A stretch of DNA of 64,000 bases from Procambarus clarkii (GCF_040958095.1 NC_091220.1:27610481-27674480); one strand, 5' to 3'; positions 1 through 10,096 are shown, counted from the first letter of the stretch. Made by a program: numbers and translations. Notes: generated by a model from the sequence alone, not told the origin.

Positions 1-395
1 TGGGGGGTGCATCATGTTTTGTGTCCAGTTGCGGCTCTCTGCCATTATCTGTGCCCCATGGCTTCTGTGTCCGGGGATGCCCTATTGGGTTGATTTGGTT
101 TCTCCTTCTTCCTTGTTCCAGGGTTCAGGTCTCCCAGGTCGTCCGCAGGGTTATTCGGTCCAGCCAGCCTGCGGTCTATCCCCGTGCCCACGATATTCAT
201 AAGTTTGCTGTGCTTGCTGCCATCTTCGGTACCATGTCTAAGGCTGATATTCGGGCGCGGGGTTTTTGGTGGTCGAACAGGGTCCTGGCTGCGCGCTACC
301 TGGTCAATGTTCCTGGGCCTAGTCGGGCCTGTGTCGCTTTGTATCAGCGGTTGCAGCGTGTTGTCTTGACTTCGGGTTGAGGAGTGAGTGCCGAC
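1..395 (+). mobile_element. DIRS-type tyrosine recombinase, C-terminal fragment
   Basis: This is the end of a tyrosine recombinase (YR), which in DIRS retrotransposons integrates a circular DNA intermediate in place of a DDE integrase. The readable part carries RAHDIHKFAVLAAIF followed by a GFWW...YL segment, which fits the H-x-x-R/K and tyrosine region of DIRS recombinases; the expected R of the HxxR box appears as H. The frame shifts near base 100, so this copy is broken. Bases 1-55 repeat almost exactly at 24894-24942, where the upstream part of the same protein is found, so both are copies of one family. The element enters from outside the window. Assignment to DIRS is inference from motif order; moderately sure. 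Confidence 0.6.
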
Positions 396-952
396 CACCT
401 CCCGGGTAAGTCCATTTTTATTTTTGTCTTTGGGTAAGTAGCTCCGAGGAGCCGAAGGGCATTCCCCTAGAAAACCAGCATTGAATGTAATGAAACACCA
501 TTATCTGGGTGTGATCTGGAGGCTCCTCGGCAACCCTCCCTCCCTCCGGTCGGCAGTTTTTTTTGCATGTTTTTGACATCCAGCCTCAGAACTGAGGTGT
601 GGGTATCTGGCATGAGGGTCTGGGGCTCCCCCTTCCCCCTTCCAGGGAGGGGGGAGCTGTGCAGACAAGCTACGCGGCGATGTGGTGACGTCATGCTCAT
701 TTTTGGTTGAGGAGTTCTGTCCACTATTTCGGCTTTCTGTAGCAATTTCCTAACCAGAATAAGGGTTTGTTTTGGGGCACTTACCTTTCTGGGTGCCTAA
801 CCCGGTCGATGGAAGACATATAATTCTTCCAACCTCACAGGGGTTTTTGTAGGCTATTGCTCCTCGTGCCTCTCTGTGGGGGTCAGATTCTGGCTCGTGG
901 TACCTGGTAGGCGTAGAACTCCATTCACACCGACTGATGCCAAAGTCTAATA
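396..952 (+). mobile_element. DIRS 3' non-coding region
   Basis: No reading frame of interest. The stretch follows the recombinase stop directly and is interrupted at 952 by a Tigger insertion, after which it resumes at 2499. It is likely the 3' terminal/internal complementary region of the DIRS element, but I did not establish the inverted or circle-junction repeats expected for DIRS. Confidence 0.45.
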
Positions 953-1217
953 CAGCGGTACCTCAGCTTACGGATTTAATCCATTCCCAGAGACGATTCG
1001 TAAGCTGAAAATTCGTAAACCAAAGCAAATTTTCCCATAAGAAATAATGTAAATTTAATTAATCTGTTCCACACTCCCCAAAAAATTAACTTCAAAGTAA
1101 ATTTTATTCCTAATTCGCCAAAATCTTCAGTACTAACGTATGTATAAGTTTTTCCTTATCTTTATTGATGACTCTTGTTTGCGTATGGAAGACGGTGAGG
1201 AGGGGGAGAGGAGAGGT

Positions 1218-2190
1218 GTTAGTGTTTGGAAGGGGAGTCTTCTTCCATTATAACATCGGGCAGTAATGACTTCTTTGCGGTACACTCTCTGGCATGTTTT
1301 GCCTGCATACCACTAGGACCTGCCTGTGGCTCACTGCTTGATTTTCTCACTAAAAATCTATCCATAGAGGATTGTTTTTCTCTTTGTCGTAACACTTTGT
1401 TCTATGTTCATCTACGTCCTCTAATTACTCAACACAAAACTGCTATTAGAACAATATCAAACTCTGGCCCCAGACAACACTTGGTACTCTTACTAAAGTC
1501 TTTAAATATGTTAGATATTAATAAGTCACTGCACATCCTCTCATGTGTACTCTATATATTTAAAACTCTGAACAGTAATGCCAATCCTGACCTTAAGGAT
1601 TAAGCTTTAGTCTAAGTGTTTTTTTTCCCCCACACCTTGCCCGAAACGCTCTGTGTATTAGTGGCTTTAGGTATTGTATGTACTAGCTCTATCTATAAAT
1701 CAAACATTATGTTTGTTTGTAACTCATCTTGTTTGTATGTACTTTTTCCATGAATAAACATTTTGATTTTGATTTGATTTTTGACTTGTCTGTAGTGAGG
1801 TATCACAGTGTCATTAAAAAGGTTGATGCAACGGTCTACTACAGCTTGCTCTGGGTGAGTCGTTTCGACAAAAGTTTGCATTTCTTCCCACAGTCTACAC
1901 CACATCCTAATTGTTGAGGAAGGGGCATTCCATACTGCCTTCTCCTCCCCTGTATACATTTCCTCAGCTGCCTTTTGTTGCTGCTTCTTGCGAAGGGCTA
2001 GGAGTTCTTCGGTGGTCAGTTCTTCGCTGTGTTATTCCACCAACTCCTCCATATCAGCACCATCCAACTCCAAGCCCAATTTCCGGCCCAGAGTAACAAT
2101 TTCCTCGACAATAGACACTTCAGATCCAGGCTCAAACCCCTCAAAGTCTAGTTCTGAAACACAGTCAGACCACATTTTAAGGATTGAACC
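1218..2190 (-). pseudogene. Tigger transposase C-terminus, split by a LINE
   Basis: Read on the minus strand from 2190, the frame gives an acidic segment, then LGLELDGADMEELVE, an in-frame stop, then HSEELTTEELLALRKKQ and a WEEMQTFVETTHPEQA stretch. This order is characteristic of the tail of Tigger/jerky-type DDE transposases. At about 1795 a LINE 3' fragment intervenes. On its far side (about 1396 down to 1218) the same protein resumes with KQSSMDRFLVRKSSSEPQAG and ends at a stop near 1218. The two halves flanking the LINE support a simple insertion. The protein is dead: in-frame stop, interruption and no DDE core. Confidence 0.7.
1397..1795 (+). mobile_element. LINE 3' fragment (same family as 43.3-44.2 kb)
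   Basis: The first 200 bases encode LRPLITQHKTAIRTISNS and KSLHILSCVLYIFKTLN, nearly identical to the C-terminus of the minus-strand LINE at 43.3-44.2 kb. An internally shortened 3' UTR follows, carrying CCCGAAACGCT and TAGTGGCTTTA, and then a polyadenylation-like AATAAA and a TTTGATTTTGATTTGATTT terminal repeat. It is a 5'-truncated insertion inside the Tigger transposase. Only the last part of the reverse-transcriptase ORF is present. Confidence 0.75.
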
Positions 2191-2498
2191 TTTCCACTGG
2201 CTTTCTTGGGACCTATGACAAGATATATAATAATAACGTTTATGTTCAAATACCTAAAAATCCGAAAAAAATGAAATTGTTTTCAGAGAATTCAGGCGCG
2301 ATTGCCACTAGGCAGGAGGCACTGGTAAACTAAGGCACGGTTGCTGTACCACCACGTGCTAGGTCGGCCATACGCGTATCAACAGACTTCGTTTCCCGAG
2401 GCAAAGTTCGTAACCGGATTCGGATTTTACGAAGAAATTGGGCACGTAACCCTAAAAGTTCGTAAAGAGGGATATTTGTAAACTGAGGTGTCACTGTA

Positions 2499-2807
2499 TA
2501 TCCATATCAGCCTGAATAGCACAGGGAAGCCTTCTTGTCTCACCCAGAAAATGGCGTTTCATAACAACCAACTCTGTTGTTTTGCTGCTCGGCACTTATC
2601 CCACCCTTGGGACCAGCTGGAGTTTCGTGGCCCTTGTTTGGCCTTGGGTAGAGAGTGGTATTGTGCTGGTTGGGGACGTCAAAATGTTGTGCTGCCTACC
2701 TACCTATGTGGCGGCCGATTTCTGTTTTCTCTGGGGACATTGTACTTTTTGTGCGGTTTTTCTTTTGTTTTTGTTTTCCTTGCCTGGTGTGGCTATAGTT
2801 CCACTTA
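2499..2807 (+). mobile_element. DIRS non-coding sequence, between two Tigger insertions
   Basis: This bridges the two Tigger elements. It appears to continue the non-coding DIRS sequence that stops at 952 and resumes at 8939 just before the ORF1-like region. It has no convincing coding frame. Confidence 0.4.
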
Positions 2808-3204
2808 TACAGTACAACCTCGATTCAACGTACTATATGGGACCAACCTCAGTTCGTTGGAGCGTTGGATTCGCTGCAAGAGGTGACCTTCAGGAGGCGT
2901 TTGTATCAGTGTCTTTTTTTTTTCTTGTTAACAATAAAAACGCATTATCATATTATATACTGTACCTATATATTATTACTCTACTAACAAATACTGTGTT
3001 ACATTTGTTATTTACCTTATTGTTGGAGTTATATCTATCTTGAAGGCTCATGGAGTTGTGAATGCTGTACAGTAAATACATACTGTAGTGTATTATGCCG
3101 TTAACAATTGTGTTGAGTAGTTCTGCTGTATGTTGAGTACTACAATACAGTTTATGAAAACTATTGTACACTAAAATTACTGCAACTTTAATTTTAACAC
3201 TATG

Positions 3205-3325
3205 TTTTGATTTGTCGAGAGGCTGGAGTGTTCATTCTGTGACTTTATTGGACATATCTGCACAATCAAGAAACATCCGTGCACCATGTCGGCTCCAAAT
3301 GCACTCATTGTGTCAGTGATGGCTG
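3205..3325 (+). pseudogene. Tigger transposase 5' end remnant
   Basis: This stretch matches 19917-20034, the leader and first codons of the better preserved Tigger transposase, with scattered differences (GGCTGGAGTGTTCATTC against ACTGGAGTGTTCATTCC, and a shared start context ending in codons for ALIVSV/ARIVSV). The homology stops where the GGCA satellite begins, so the rest of the gene has been lost or replaced. Confidence 0.6.
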
Positions 3326-3334
3326 ACTGGTGGG

Positions 3335-3340
3335 TGGATG

Positions 3341-3371
<31 letters not shown>

Positions 3372-3478
3372 AGAGGCTGGGTGGTAGGCAGGGATGGAGA
3401 GGCTGAAATGTAGGCAGGCAGGCAGGAAGAGGCAGGGAGGCAGGCAGGCAGGCAGGAAGAGGCAGGGAGGCAGGCAGG

Positions 3479-3537
<59 letters not shown>

Positions 3538-3836
3538 AGCTAGGGAGGGAGGCAGGGAGGGAGGCAAGCAGGCAGGGAGAGGCTGAGATGTAGGCAGGGA
3601 GGGAGGCAGAGCTTGGGAGGAAGGCAGGGAGGCAGGCAATGCTTGGGAGGGAGGCAGGCAGGCAGGCAGGCAGAGCTTGGGAGGGAGGCAGGCAGACAGA
3701 GCTTGGGAGGGAGGCAGGCAGGCAGAGCTTGGGAGGGAGGCAGACAGGCAGAGCTTGGGAGGGAGGCAGGCAGGCAGGCAGGAAGGCAGGCAGGCAGGCA
3801 GGAAGGCAGGCAGGCAGGCAGGCAGAGCTTGGGAGG

Positions 3837-3867
<31 letters not shown>

Positions 3868-4035
3868 AGCTTGGGAGGGAGGGAGGCAGGGAGAGGCTGG
3901 GAGGGAGGCAAGCATGGAAGGAGACAGGCACAGAGGGAGGCAGGCAGGCAGAGCTTGGAAGGGAGACAGGCAGGCAGAGCTTGGCAGGGAGGGAAGCAGG
4001 CAGGCAGAGGCTGGGAGGGAGCCAGGGAAGGAGAG
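3335..4035 (+). repeat. GGCA-based satellite with AGAGCTTGGGAGG units
   Basis: Runs of GGCA alternate with longer units containing AGAGCTTGGGAGGGAGGCA, repeated about a dozen times. All three forward frames stay open (reading as GRQAGRQ) and the reverse frames read as proline/leucine/cysteine-rich. These frames are artefacts of the repeat. The strand is almost purely purine apart from C in GGCA. Confidence 0.95.
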
Positions 4036-4600
4036 GATGGAGATGGATTGATGGGTGGATTGATGGAAGGATGGAGGGAGGGATAAAAGGATGGATTGAG
4101 GGATTAATGGATGGATGATTTGAGGGAGAGATGGAGGGATTAATGGATGGAGGGAGCGATGGAGGTATGGGTGTTGAGTTGAGCAGAGTGTGTGTGTGTG
4201 TATGGGCTGTAGGGGTGGAGGGGGGGGTGGGGGAGGTGTGTCCGTGGTGATGAAGGGACCGACTCATCGATAAGCCTAACTCACTTGACCCAGTTAACTT
4301 TATTGTCTCTTAAATTCTGGATGGGTGGAGGGAGGGAGAGAGGGATGGAGAGAGGGAAGGATGGAGAGAGAGAGAGGGAGGGAGGGATGGAGAGAGGGAA
4401 GGATGGAGAGAGGGAGGGATGAAGGGATGGAGAGAGAGAGGGATGGAGAGAGGGAGGGATGGAGAGAGGGAGGTATGAAGAGAGGGAGGGCTGGAGAGGG
4501 AGGGAGGGAGGGCTGGAGAGGGAGGGAGGGAGAGAGGGAGGGAGGCAGGGAGGGAGCGATGGAGAGAGGGAGGGATAATAAGAGAGGGAGGATAATAAGA
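4036..4600 (+). repeat. Polypurine GGAT/GGGA/GAGA microsatellite tracts
   Basis: At 4036-4150 the motif is GGAT/GGAG. After a short unique stretch (about 4180-4320), 4322-4585 is a nearly unbroken purine strand of GGGA, GAGAGG and GGATGGAGAGAGG units. Such mirror-symmetric purine tracts can form intramolecular triplexes, which is a general property and not shown here. Confidence 0.9.
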
Positions 4601-5150
4601 GATATAAAAAACTTATTTTAGAACTGATTTATTAATGTTATTATTTCGAGGCCGTAGTCACTGAACTGTGGCGACGAAATCGAAGGAAACACGCATGGTG
4701 CTGTGTGTACAAGGATTACACCCGTCCACTCACTCACGCTGGAGTTATTCTAATAACTGTACAGTAATTTCTCAAATAGCAGATGTCTATCATATTACAG
4801 TATATTCTTGGTTTTATTTAGTTTAGTTTAATTAGGATAATAAAAAACTATTAAAACACTGGTTTTAGAAATTATTTATTAATATGAAACTTTCAAAGTC
4901 ATGGGTTACTAAACTATGAAGACACAGACGAAAGTGAGTGAAACCTCACTGTAAAGTGAGGTTTACAGTACAGTATTCTCTTATCTGTCCACCCTCACTC
5001 ATCTTGTTTCATCACAGAAAATGTCTATAAGGAGATTTTACCACATGTAGCTAGGCAATCACGCTTCAGCCTTTAAATTAATGTACAAAGATACGTGTGC
5101 CACAAATCAGTGAACGAAAATCATGGAAACTCAGTCATTCACTTGAGTGG
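4601..5150. other. AT-rich spacer with degenerate direct repeats
   Basis: No gene is visible. Two degenerate copies of a roughly 130-base unit seem present (about 4610-4740 and 4855-4990), both containing TTATTAAT, a CACTGAACTGTG-like or ACTAAACTATG-like core, and ACGAAA...GAAAC. A third weaker match lies near 5080-5150. Confidence 0.4.
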
Positions 5151-5370
5151 ACCACTCTGGCTGGTGTTTGGTTAATATACTTTACTCGTTGTGTGGACCA
5201 TTCTGGCTGGTGTTTGGTTCATATGGTTCTCTAATTGTAATCTGTGATAGAATGAGAAAGTTTTCCACCACTCTGTGAACTCTGTCCCAAAATTGTTAGC
5301 TTGTGGACCACTTATGGTCCACATGTGTGGTCCACTTGTGTAGTCCACTTGTGTGATCCAACATGTCATA
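5150..5370 (+). repeat. Short tandem repeats of GTGGACCA/TGGTCCAC type
   Basis: GTGGACCACTCTGGCTGGTG recurs 44 bases later as GTGGACCATTCTGGCTGGTG. GGTCCAC, TAGTCCAC and related short units follow in tandem. A 57-base part (about 5235-5291) is repeated at 8760-8816 with three or so differences, on either side of the TTAA element. Confidence 0.7.
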
Positions 5371-5962
5371 TGAGAGAATTATTAACCCTTTAACTGCGCA
5401 ACGCGCCTGCAGGCCCAGGCTTCGGGTGCGCAACGCGCCTCCGGGTGTTTTTATTTTTCACTTTCCATTCAAAGCTCCCGCAGCTACGTGGGGTTCACAT
5501 CAGCTTCCTCAGGGCTCTTGTAAATAGACGCCATCTTTAAAAAAAAATCATGGTCAACATTGCCTGGTGTCAGAGCCTCAGTAGTGAGTGAGCAACCAAG
5601 GCTGGCGCTCGCAGCATGAGCGCACAGCACTGCTGTTCAGCGTGTGACAACAGCATCGCCTAATATTGTCAAAATATATATATAATCTGTTTTATTTAGC
5701 CATGATAGTATTATAGAAGAGCCCGAGTGTGATAATGACTGGGTACAATGTTCAAATATCAGTGATTCAATGCTGTTCACGATGTTCACAGTGCTAACCA
5801 CAGCACCACAGCATTATTTCGTCCGTCTAGGAATCTTCAAACAACTTTTTAGGTTCCTTTTCAAAATAAACTTGTGGTCAATTATTCATTTACAGGTATT
5901 AGTGACCAGGATTGTGGTTATAATTAGCGTTGTGAGTAGGAAGGAGGAATTTTGGTGAAGGA

Positions 5963-6213
5963 GGTTATCTTGAGGTTATCTTGAGATGATTTCGGGGCTT
6001 TAGTGTCCCCGCGGCCCGGTCCTCGACCAGGCCTCCACCCCCAGGAAGCAGCCCGTGACAGCTGACTAACTCCTAGGTACCTATTTACTGCTAGGTAACA
6101 GGGGCATTCAGGGTGAAAGAAACTTTGCCCATTTGTTTCTGCCTCATGCGGGAATCGAACCCGCGCCACAGAATTACGAGTCCTGCGCGCTATCCACCAG
6201 GCTACGAGGCCCC
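5963..6213 (-). mobile_element. tRNA-Thr-headed SINE, copy 1
   Basis: On the minus strand the first 70 bases (6210 to 6141) fold as a tRNA: acceptor arms GCCTCGT and ATGAGGC, an A-box region AGCCTGGTGGATAG, an anticodon arm CAGGA-CTCGTAA-TTCTG giving anticodon CGT (threonine), and B box GGTTCGATTCC. A body of about 110 bases follows, and then a tail matching the 3' end of the LINE at 10-14 kb and 59-63 kb, ending in repeats of TCAAGATAACC. The pol III boxes are the internal promoter. It is a retrotransposed SINE and not a tRNA gene, because the tail is fixed across copies. Confidence 0.85.
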
Positions 6214-6279
6214 TAGGAGGGAGGAAGGGAGAGAATTGAGGTAGCCTCACTGTGTGGCAGTAACTCTTATTTTGCTCAC

Positions 6280-6740
6280 CATACTAGCTTAGTGGTTCGC
6301 TATGGGCAACACATATGTACATGTGTATATACAGTGTGTGTATATACAGTAGTGTAATAACAGCACCAGGAGTATGTTGTGAGGAGCTATTTTGGTGAGG
6401 GAGGTGACGTCGTAATCGTGGCGTCGTTTGCTGTCTGCTGTGTGATTTGTCATGCAGTGTATGGTGGCCACTGTACTGTTTGGACACAATACAGGCTTAC
6501 TTGCATAGTTCTGGTAAATAAAACATGTAGATAGGTATATATAACATGTGTAATTAGTGTAATAAGAACAATAACAGAATGGTGGGAGGAGCAATGATGG
6601 CGAGTAAGATGTTGGAGTGAGGGAGGGCTGGCTGGGTGTGGCTGCTCACACTCGCGGTGTTCTGAGTGTTTATGGTGAATGTATATAGTGTGTGACAGTG
6701 TATAGTCTGTAAATAGATTGTATATATACATAAATTAGCA
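6280..6740 (+). repeat. Degenerate tandem units of about 185-230 bases (TTAA-element body)
   Basis: Two to three diverged units each carry a GGTTCGCTATGG/TATGGTGAA-like motif, ATATATAACATGTG, a TGTAATAACA motif and a GTGGGAGGAG stretch. The same units recur at 52420-53050. I see no coding potential; the reverse-strand frames here are short and low-complexity. Confidence 0.6.
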
Positions 6741-7529
6741 TGATACATGGTAAGTATGTGCAACATATGTGTACACAAGTGTCATGCACGTAACACAGTG
6801 TCTTCAGACAGTACGGATGTTTTACTACCATAATGTAGTGTACGTGTTCATTATACATAGGATTAGCACGTAAAAACAAATAAAATGTATTTGGAACTGT
6901 GCGCAAAAAATTAACAAAATTATGTTCACGGCAACTCGCGCGCCCCACCAGCCCCGGGAGCATACTGTAACCCCGCGATTATCCGGGATTCGAACATCCG
7001 AAAAACGCCCTTATACGGCCAAAATCGTGAATGGATAAAGTTATCACAATATCCGGCCAAAATAGCCACAGGGACCGGATTAAAGCAGGTTTTCTGCAGA
7101 AATTACACTATCCGGTCAGTCCCCCGGATAATCGTGCCTTTGTCCGTATATGAAAACATGAGGCGGGCCATATGGTATTAATCCCGTCTGCCCGAGACTC
7201 GAGGCGCATGGTGTAGGTGGGGGTGGGGTGGGTGGGTGGTGTTGGGAGGGTGGGAGGGGTGCGTCAGGAGGGACTACCTGGGTACAGGAATTACCATTAA
7301 TTTTAGAACAATTAATCATAGCCAAAAACAAATAAAATAACTACTAGTAATTATGTAATAACAAATAAATAAGTTTCCTAAAAGCATTGTGCACAGGCTG
7401 AAGTTTCCTTCAAAAATATTGTGAATTTTTTTCCTCCTGGCGGCCTACGTAACGCTACGGCTGCCCCAAGTGGACCTGTCCAACACTGGTCAACCCATGT
7501 GCGTCCGTCCCTCGTGTTATACACAGTGC

Positions 7530-7875
7530 TGCGCCATTAGTGAAATATTTTTTTAAATAACTTTTTTATTTTCATAGTAACTTTGAACATTTTTGGCCAA
7601 GACTATGTCTGGTAGCAGCATCAATCGTTCTGGAGGTGTTAATAGGAAGAAAGTTGCCCTAACAATAAAAGACAAGTCACAGTTATACACCTCAACCAGT
7701 GCGGCCTCACAGTGCTGCGCCATTAGTGAAATATTTTTTTAAATAACTTTCTTAATTTTCATAGTAATTTTGAACATTTTTGGCCAAGAATATGTCTGGT
7801 AGCAGCATCAATCGTTCTGGAAGTGTTAAGAGGAAGAAGATTGTCCTAGCAATTAAAGACAAGTTACGTGTTGTT
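7530..7875 (+). pseudogene. Transposase N-terminal stub, tandemly duplicated
   Basis: Two copies about 187 bases apart (about 7520-7690 and 7707-7875) share a leader and begin MSGSSINRSG. The second reads SVKRKKIVLAIKDKLRVVQT, the lysine/arginine-rich start that precedes the helix-turn-helix in pogo/Tigger transposases. The first copy breaks after about 25 codons. The frame then runs into the repeat region, with the HTH and catalytic core missing. Confidence 0.55.
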
Positions 7876-7879
7876 CAAA

Positions 7880-8209
7880 CAGTGAGGCGTCACAGGCAGC
7901 CAAGCGCCTTCAACAAGTGAGGCGCCACAGGCAAGCCAAGCTCCTTCAACAAGTGAGGCATTATAGGCAAACCAAGCGCTTTCAACAAGTGACGCGCCAC
8001 AGGCAAGCCAAGCGCTTTCAACAAGTGAGGCACAAGCAAGCGCCTTTAACAAGTGAGGCGTCACAGGCAAGCCAAGCGCCTTCAACAAGTGAGGGCATGC
8101 AAGCGCTTCAACAAGTGAGGTGCAAGCAAGCACCTTCAACAAGTGAGGCCTCACAGGCAACCCAAATGCCCTCAACCAGTGAGGCTTCAGCAGCTGGCAG
8201 TCAAAACTA
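7880..8209 (+). repeat. Coding minisatellite: 30-36 base units reading TSEASQASQAPS
   Basis: Units built around TCAACAAGTGAGGC and GGCAAGCCAAGCGCCT repeat about nine times with length variation, ending with a stop after AAGSQN. In the best-preserved frame the units read as Ser/Ala/Gln/Pro-rich peptide. Its position after a transposase start suggests it is the expanded low-complexity C-terminus of a deleted pogo transposase. The C-terminus of the Tigger at 19.6-22.1 kb also has short peptide repeats (VNPTTS/VNPKTS), which supports this. Confidence 0.7.
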
Positions 8210-8938
8210 ACTTAGCTTAATGAACTGTACAGTAATTTTAAGTGTTAATTTTAGTGTTGTGTTAGTATAGGTTACGTAAATTGTTAAGAATTTTTAACTT
8301 CAAGATGTGTGGCATCAATCAAGAAGACGAACACCAACAAGGTAAGTTGAGGTTTCTAGTTGAATATTTAATAATTGTATGTGGCAAGGCAATTCAAATT
8401 ATGTTGTTTGTAGTATAAAAATAGTTGGAAATGGTCACTTTTGGACTCGTAGGTGAAAAAGTACCATTATCCGAAAAATGTGATAATCTGGCTGGGGGTC
8501 CTTCCCATATAGTCCGGATGATCGAGTGGAGACAGTACTGCTCTGGCGCACAGGGAATGATGACGTCACGCCCCACCTTTCGGACCCCATAGCAGTCAAA
8601 GTAAGTACAATTTCGAACTTCCATTGCTATACCCATATACAGGGAGGGGTTTTTGACACTTTCAGAAGAAAAAAGAATTTTTTCCCGAGGTTTCATTTCT
8701 TGCGCACTGGGGGGGGGGGGGGGGTGTCATATTTATAGGTCACACAGTTAAAGGGTTAATTGTAATCTGTGATAGAATGGGAAAGTTTTCCACCAGTCTG
8801 TGAACTCTGTCTGGACATCGTAAGCAAATCCGAACATCCCCCACTTCTGCGAACCGGGTGAGTAAATCCGGCCTAAAAGTGTGCGAACTAGCCGGAGATT
8901 CGTTGAATCGGGGTACGTTGAATCGAGGTTGTAATGTA

Positions 8939-10090
8939 ATATGTTGGTGGCCTTCTGCTAGGCCCCATGTTTGTACATTTTCAGGGGTTTCAGAGTTAGA
9001 TCTCCTTTGTTAGCTTTGGGTCTTTACCGGTTAATAACACCTTGCTCAGGCTTCACATAGCAATCAGCCTATGAGCCCTTGAAAGCCCTGTCGGGCCTCG
9101 GTGGACCTCTGGCTGCGTCTTCCGAGTTCCAGCCCGCCTTGTGCGGGTTTGAAGGTTGCTGTGTGCCCTAGTCTCAGGGTGACAGTCACCACTTTTGCCT
9201 CCATCATGCTGCCTCTTGGGTCAACGACACCTTTGACCTGGAGTCTTGCAAGTCGTGTTCTCTGCTTGTTCTCCAATATTATTCTGATGACATTACTGTT
9301 AGGGTACAGGCAGCATCCACATTGTATGCTAGGTTTAGGTTGTCTGCAACGTGCTAGATTGGTTTCCCACCGGAATGTCCCACGGCTGCCCCGCTTTGGT
9401 TACAGGGACCTGGACCTGGGGACATTAGTCACTTCAACTTTGGTCCAGTCCGCACTCCCTGGTTCTTCTCCTGTTGTTCATCCTGCACCTTTTCCCCCCC
9501 TGCTTTCGGCTCCCAAACGTCTGAGGGTTTTGGGGTCGGGACAGGGTTTAGTTGGTAATAAAACTCGAGCAGCTCTAGAGCCGCCTTGTTCGGGGTTGAG
9601 GACAGAGGCATTCGAGCCGGCTCCTCGTTCCGAGGCTTCTGGGTCCCCCCAGCAAGGCCCCCTTCTTCTCAGCCTTACTCCTGGACTCTGCCTTTTTTTC
9701 AGGGGTAGAGGGTGTGGAGGATGGCTCTGCCCTGGGGTCCTGAATTGGGAGATCCCGGGGCTGGGGATACGTTGACCTGGGAGGCCTTTGGCCTCCTTTG
9801 ACACTGCTTGGGTATTGGTGCCCTCTTCATGAGGCTTGTTGTTACAAGGGGAGGGGTTTTCTTACCTCCCTTCCCTGTATGAGTATGATTTGAGGTCGGC
9901 TTCTCCCTGGGTTCGGTTCCGGGCTCCCTTAGCTTCCTGGGCTCTGTCTTTACAGAGGTTTTCTGCCTGTCGAATCTCACCTAAGTAGGTTCGGGAGGCT
10001 CTTGCTACGTATCCCCCGCGAGACCAGGATTCTGCCTTGGTGATGGATCCATCCTTATTTGAGCTTATTTCTTCTTCTTCGGTTCGGTAT
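8939..10090 (+). pseudogene. DIRS ORF1 (gag-like) remnant, first part
   Basis: After about 90 bases of leader, one forward frame reads LKALSGLGGPLAASSEFQP, then across a stop HHAASWVNDTFDLESCKSC and LLVLQYYSDDITVRVQAAST. Another frame continues RFGYRDLDLGTLV and a long proline/serine-rich stretch. The alternation among frames indicates at least two frameshifts and several stops. I read it as the gag-like ORF1 of a DIRS element because it sits in the same interrupted element as the recombinase fragment and continues after LINE copy A at 14218. The assignment is inference; these proteins have few diagnostic motifs. Confidence 0.45.
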
Positions 10091-10096
10091 AGAGTG

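Larger units (their letters stand above)
953..2496 (-). mobile_element. Tigger/pogo-like DNA transposon, flanked by TA
   Basis: Terminal inverted repeats start CAGCGGTACCTCAGCTTACG on the left and, read on the minus strand, CAGTGACACCTCAGTTTACA on the right. Both ends abut TA (951-952 and 2497-2498), the target duplication of the Tc1/mariner-pogo group. Inside lies the C-terminal half of a Tigger-like transposase on the minus strand (1218-2190), split by a LINE fragment (1397-1795). The N-terminal half and catalytic core are missing, so the copy is an internally deleted, non-autonomous derivative. Confidence 0.75.
6965..8535 (+). mobile_element. Pogo-like element with deleted transposase
   Basis: Ends are CTGTAACCCCGCGATTATCC (left) and, on the minus strand, CTGTCTCCACTCGATCATCC (right), flanked by TA at 6963-6964 and 8536-8537. 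The uninterrupted homologue at about 63820-63850 shows the sequence without this insertion, with a single TA at the site. It contains a duplicated transposase N-terminal stub (7530-7875) and a C-terminal repeat region (7880-8209). A very G-rich stretch near 7215-7260 lies on the left side. Confidence 0.75.
5382..8759. mobile_element. TTAA-flanked piggyBac-type non-autonomous element
   Basis: TTAA (5382-5385) is followed by CCCTTTAACTG, and on the right CAGTTAAAGGG is followed by TTAA (8756-8759). TTAA targets with CCC-starting termini are typical of piggyBac elements. No transposase is encoded. Its sequence is matched in inverted orientation at 63607-64000 (both the G-tract end and the 6780-6960 part), and its left half at 48670-49146. 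A pogo-like element (6965-8535) and a SINE (5963-6213) lie inside it. Confidence 0.65.
2810..8936. mobile_element. Tigger-like element swollen by satellites and nested insertions
   Basis: The left end reads CAGTACAACCTCGATTCAAC and the right end, on the minus strand, CATTACAACCTCGATTCAAC; 23 of the first 25 bases agree. TA flanks both ends (2808-2809, 8937-8938). Inside are a transposase 5' remnant (3205-3325), 1.2 kb of purine-rich satellite, a TTAA-flanked element (5382-8759), a further pogo-like element and a SINE. No functional transposase remains. The span of about 6.1 kb reflects the nesting, not the original size. Confidence 0.7.

Noticed and set aside
3305-4267. Long minus-strand frame rich in Pro, Leu, Cys and plus-strand GRQAGRQ frames
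   Set aside because: They are the GGCA satellite read as codons; several frames are open on both strands at once.
6141-6210. tRNA-Thr gene (also 12373-12442 and 48109-48179)
   Set aside because: Each is the head of a SINE with a fixed body and LINE-like tail; not counted as functional tRNA genes.
7880-8209. CRISPR-like regular repeats
   Set aside because: Units are contiguous without unique spacers, vary in length and encode a peptide; eukaryotic context.
9101-9804. Overlapping long frames on both strands as a host gene
   Set aside because: GC-rich sequence keeps several frames open; coding sense alternates between frames and fits a decayed DIRS ORF1 better.
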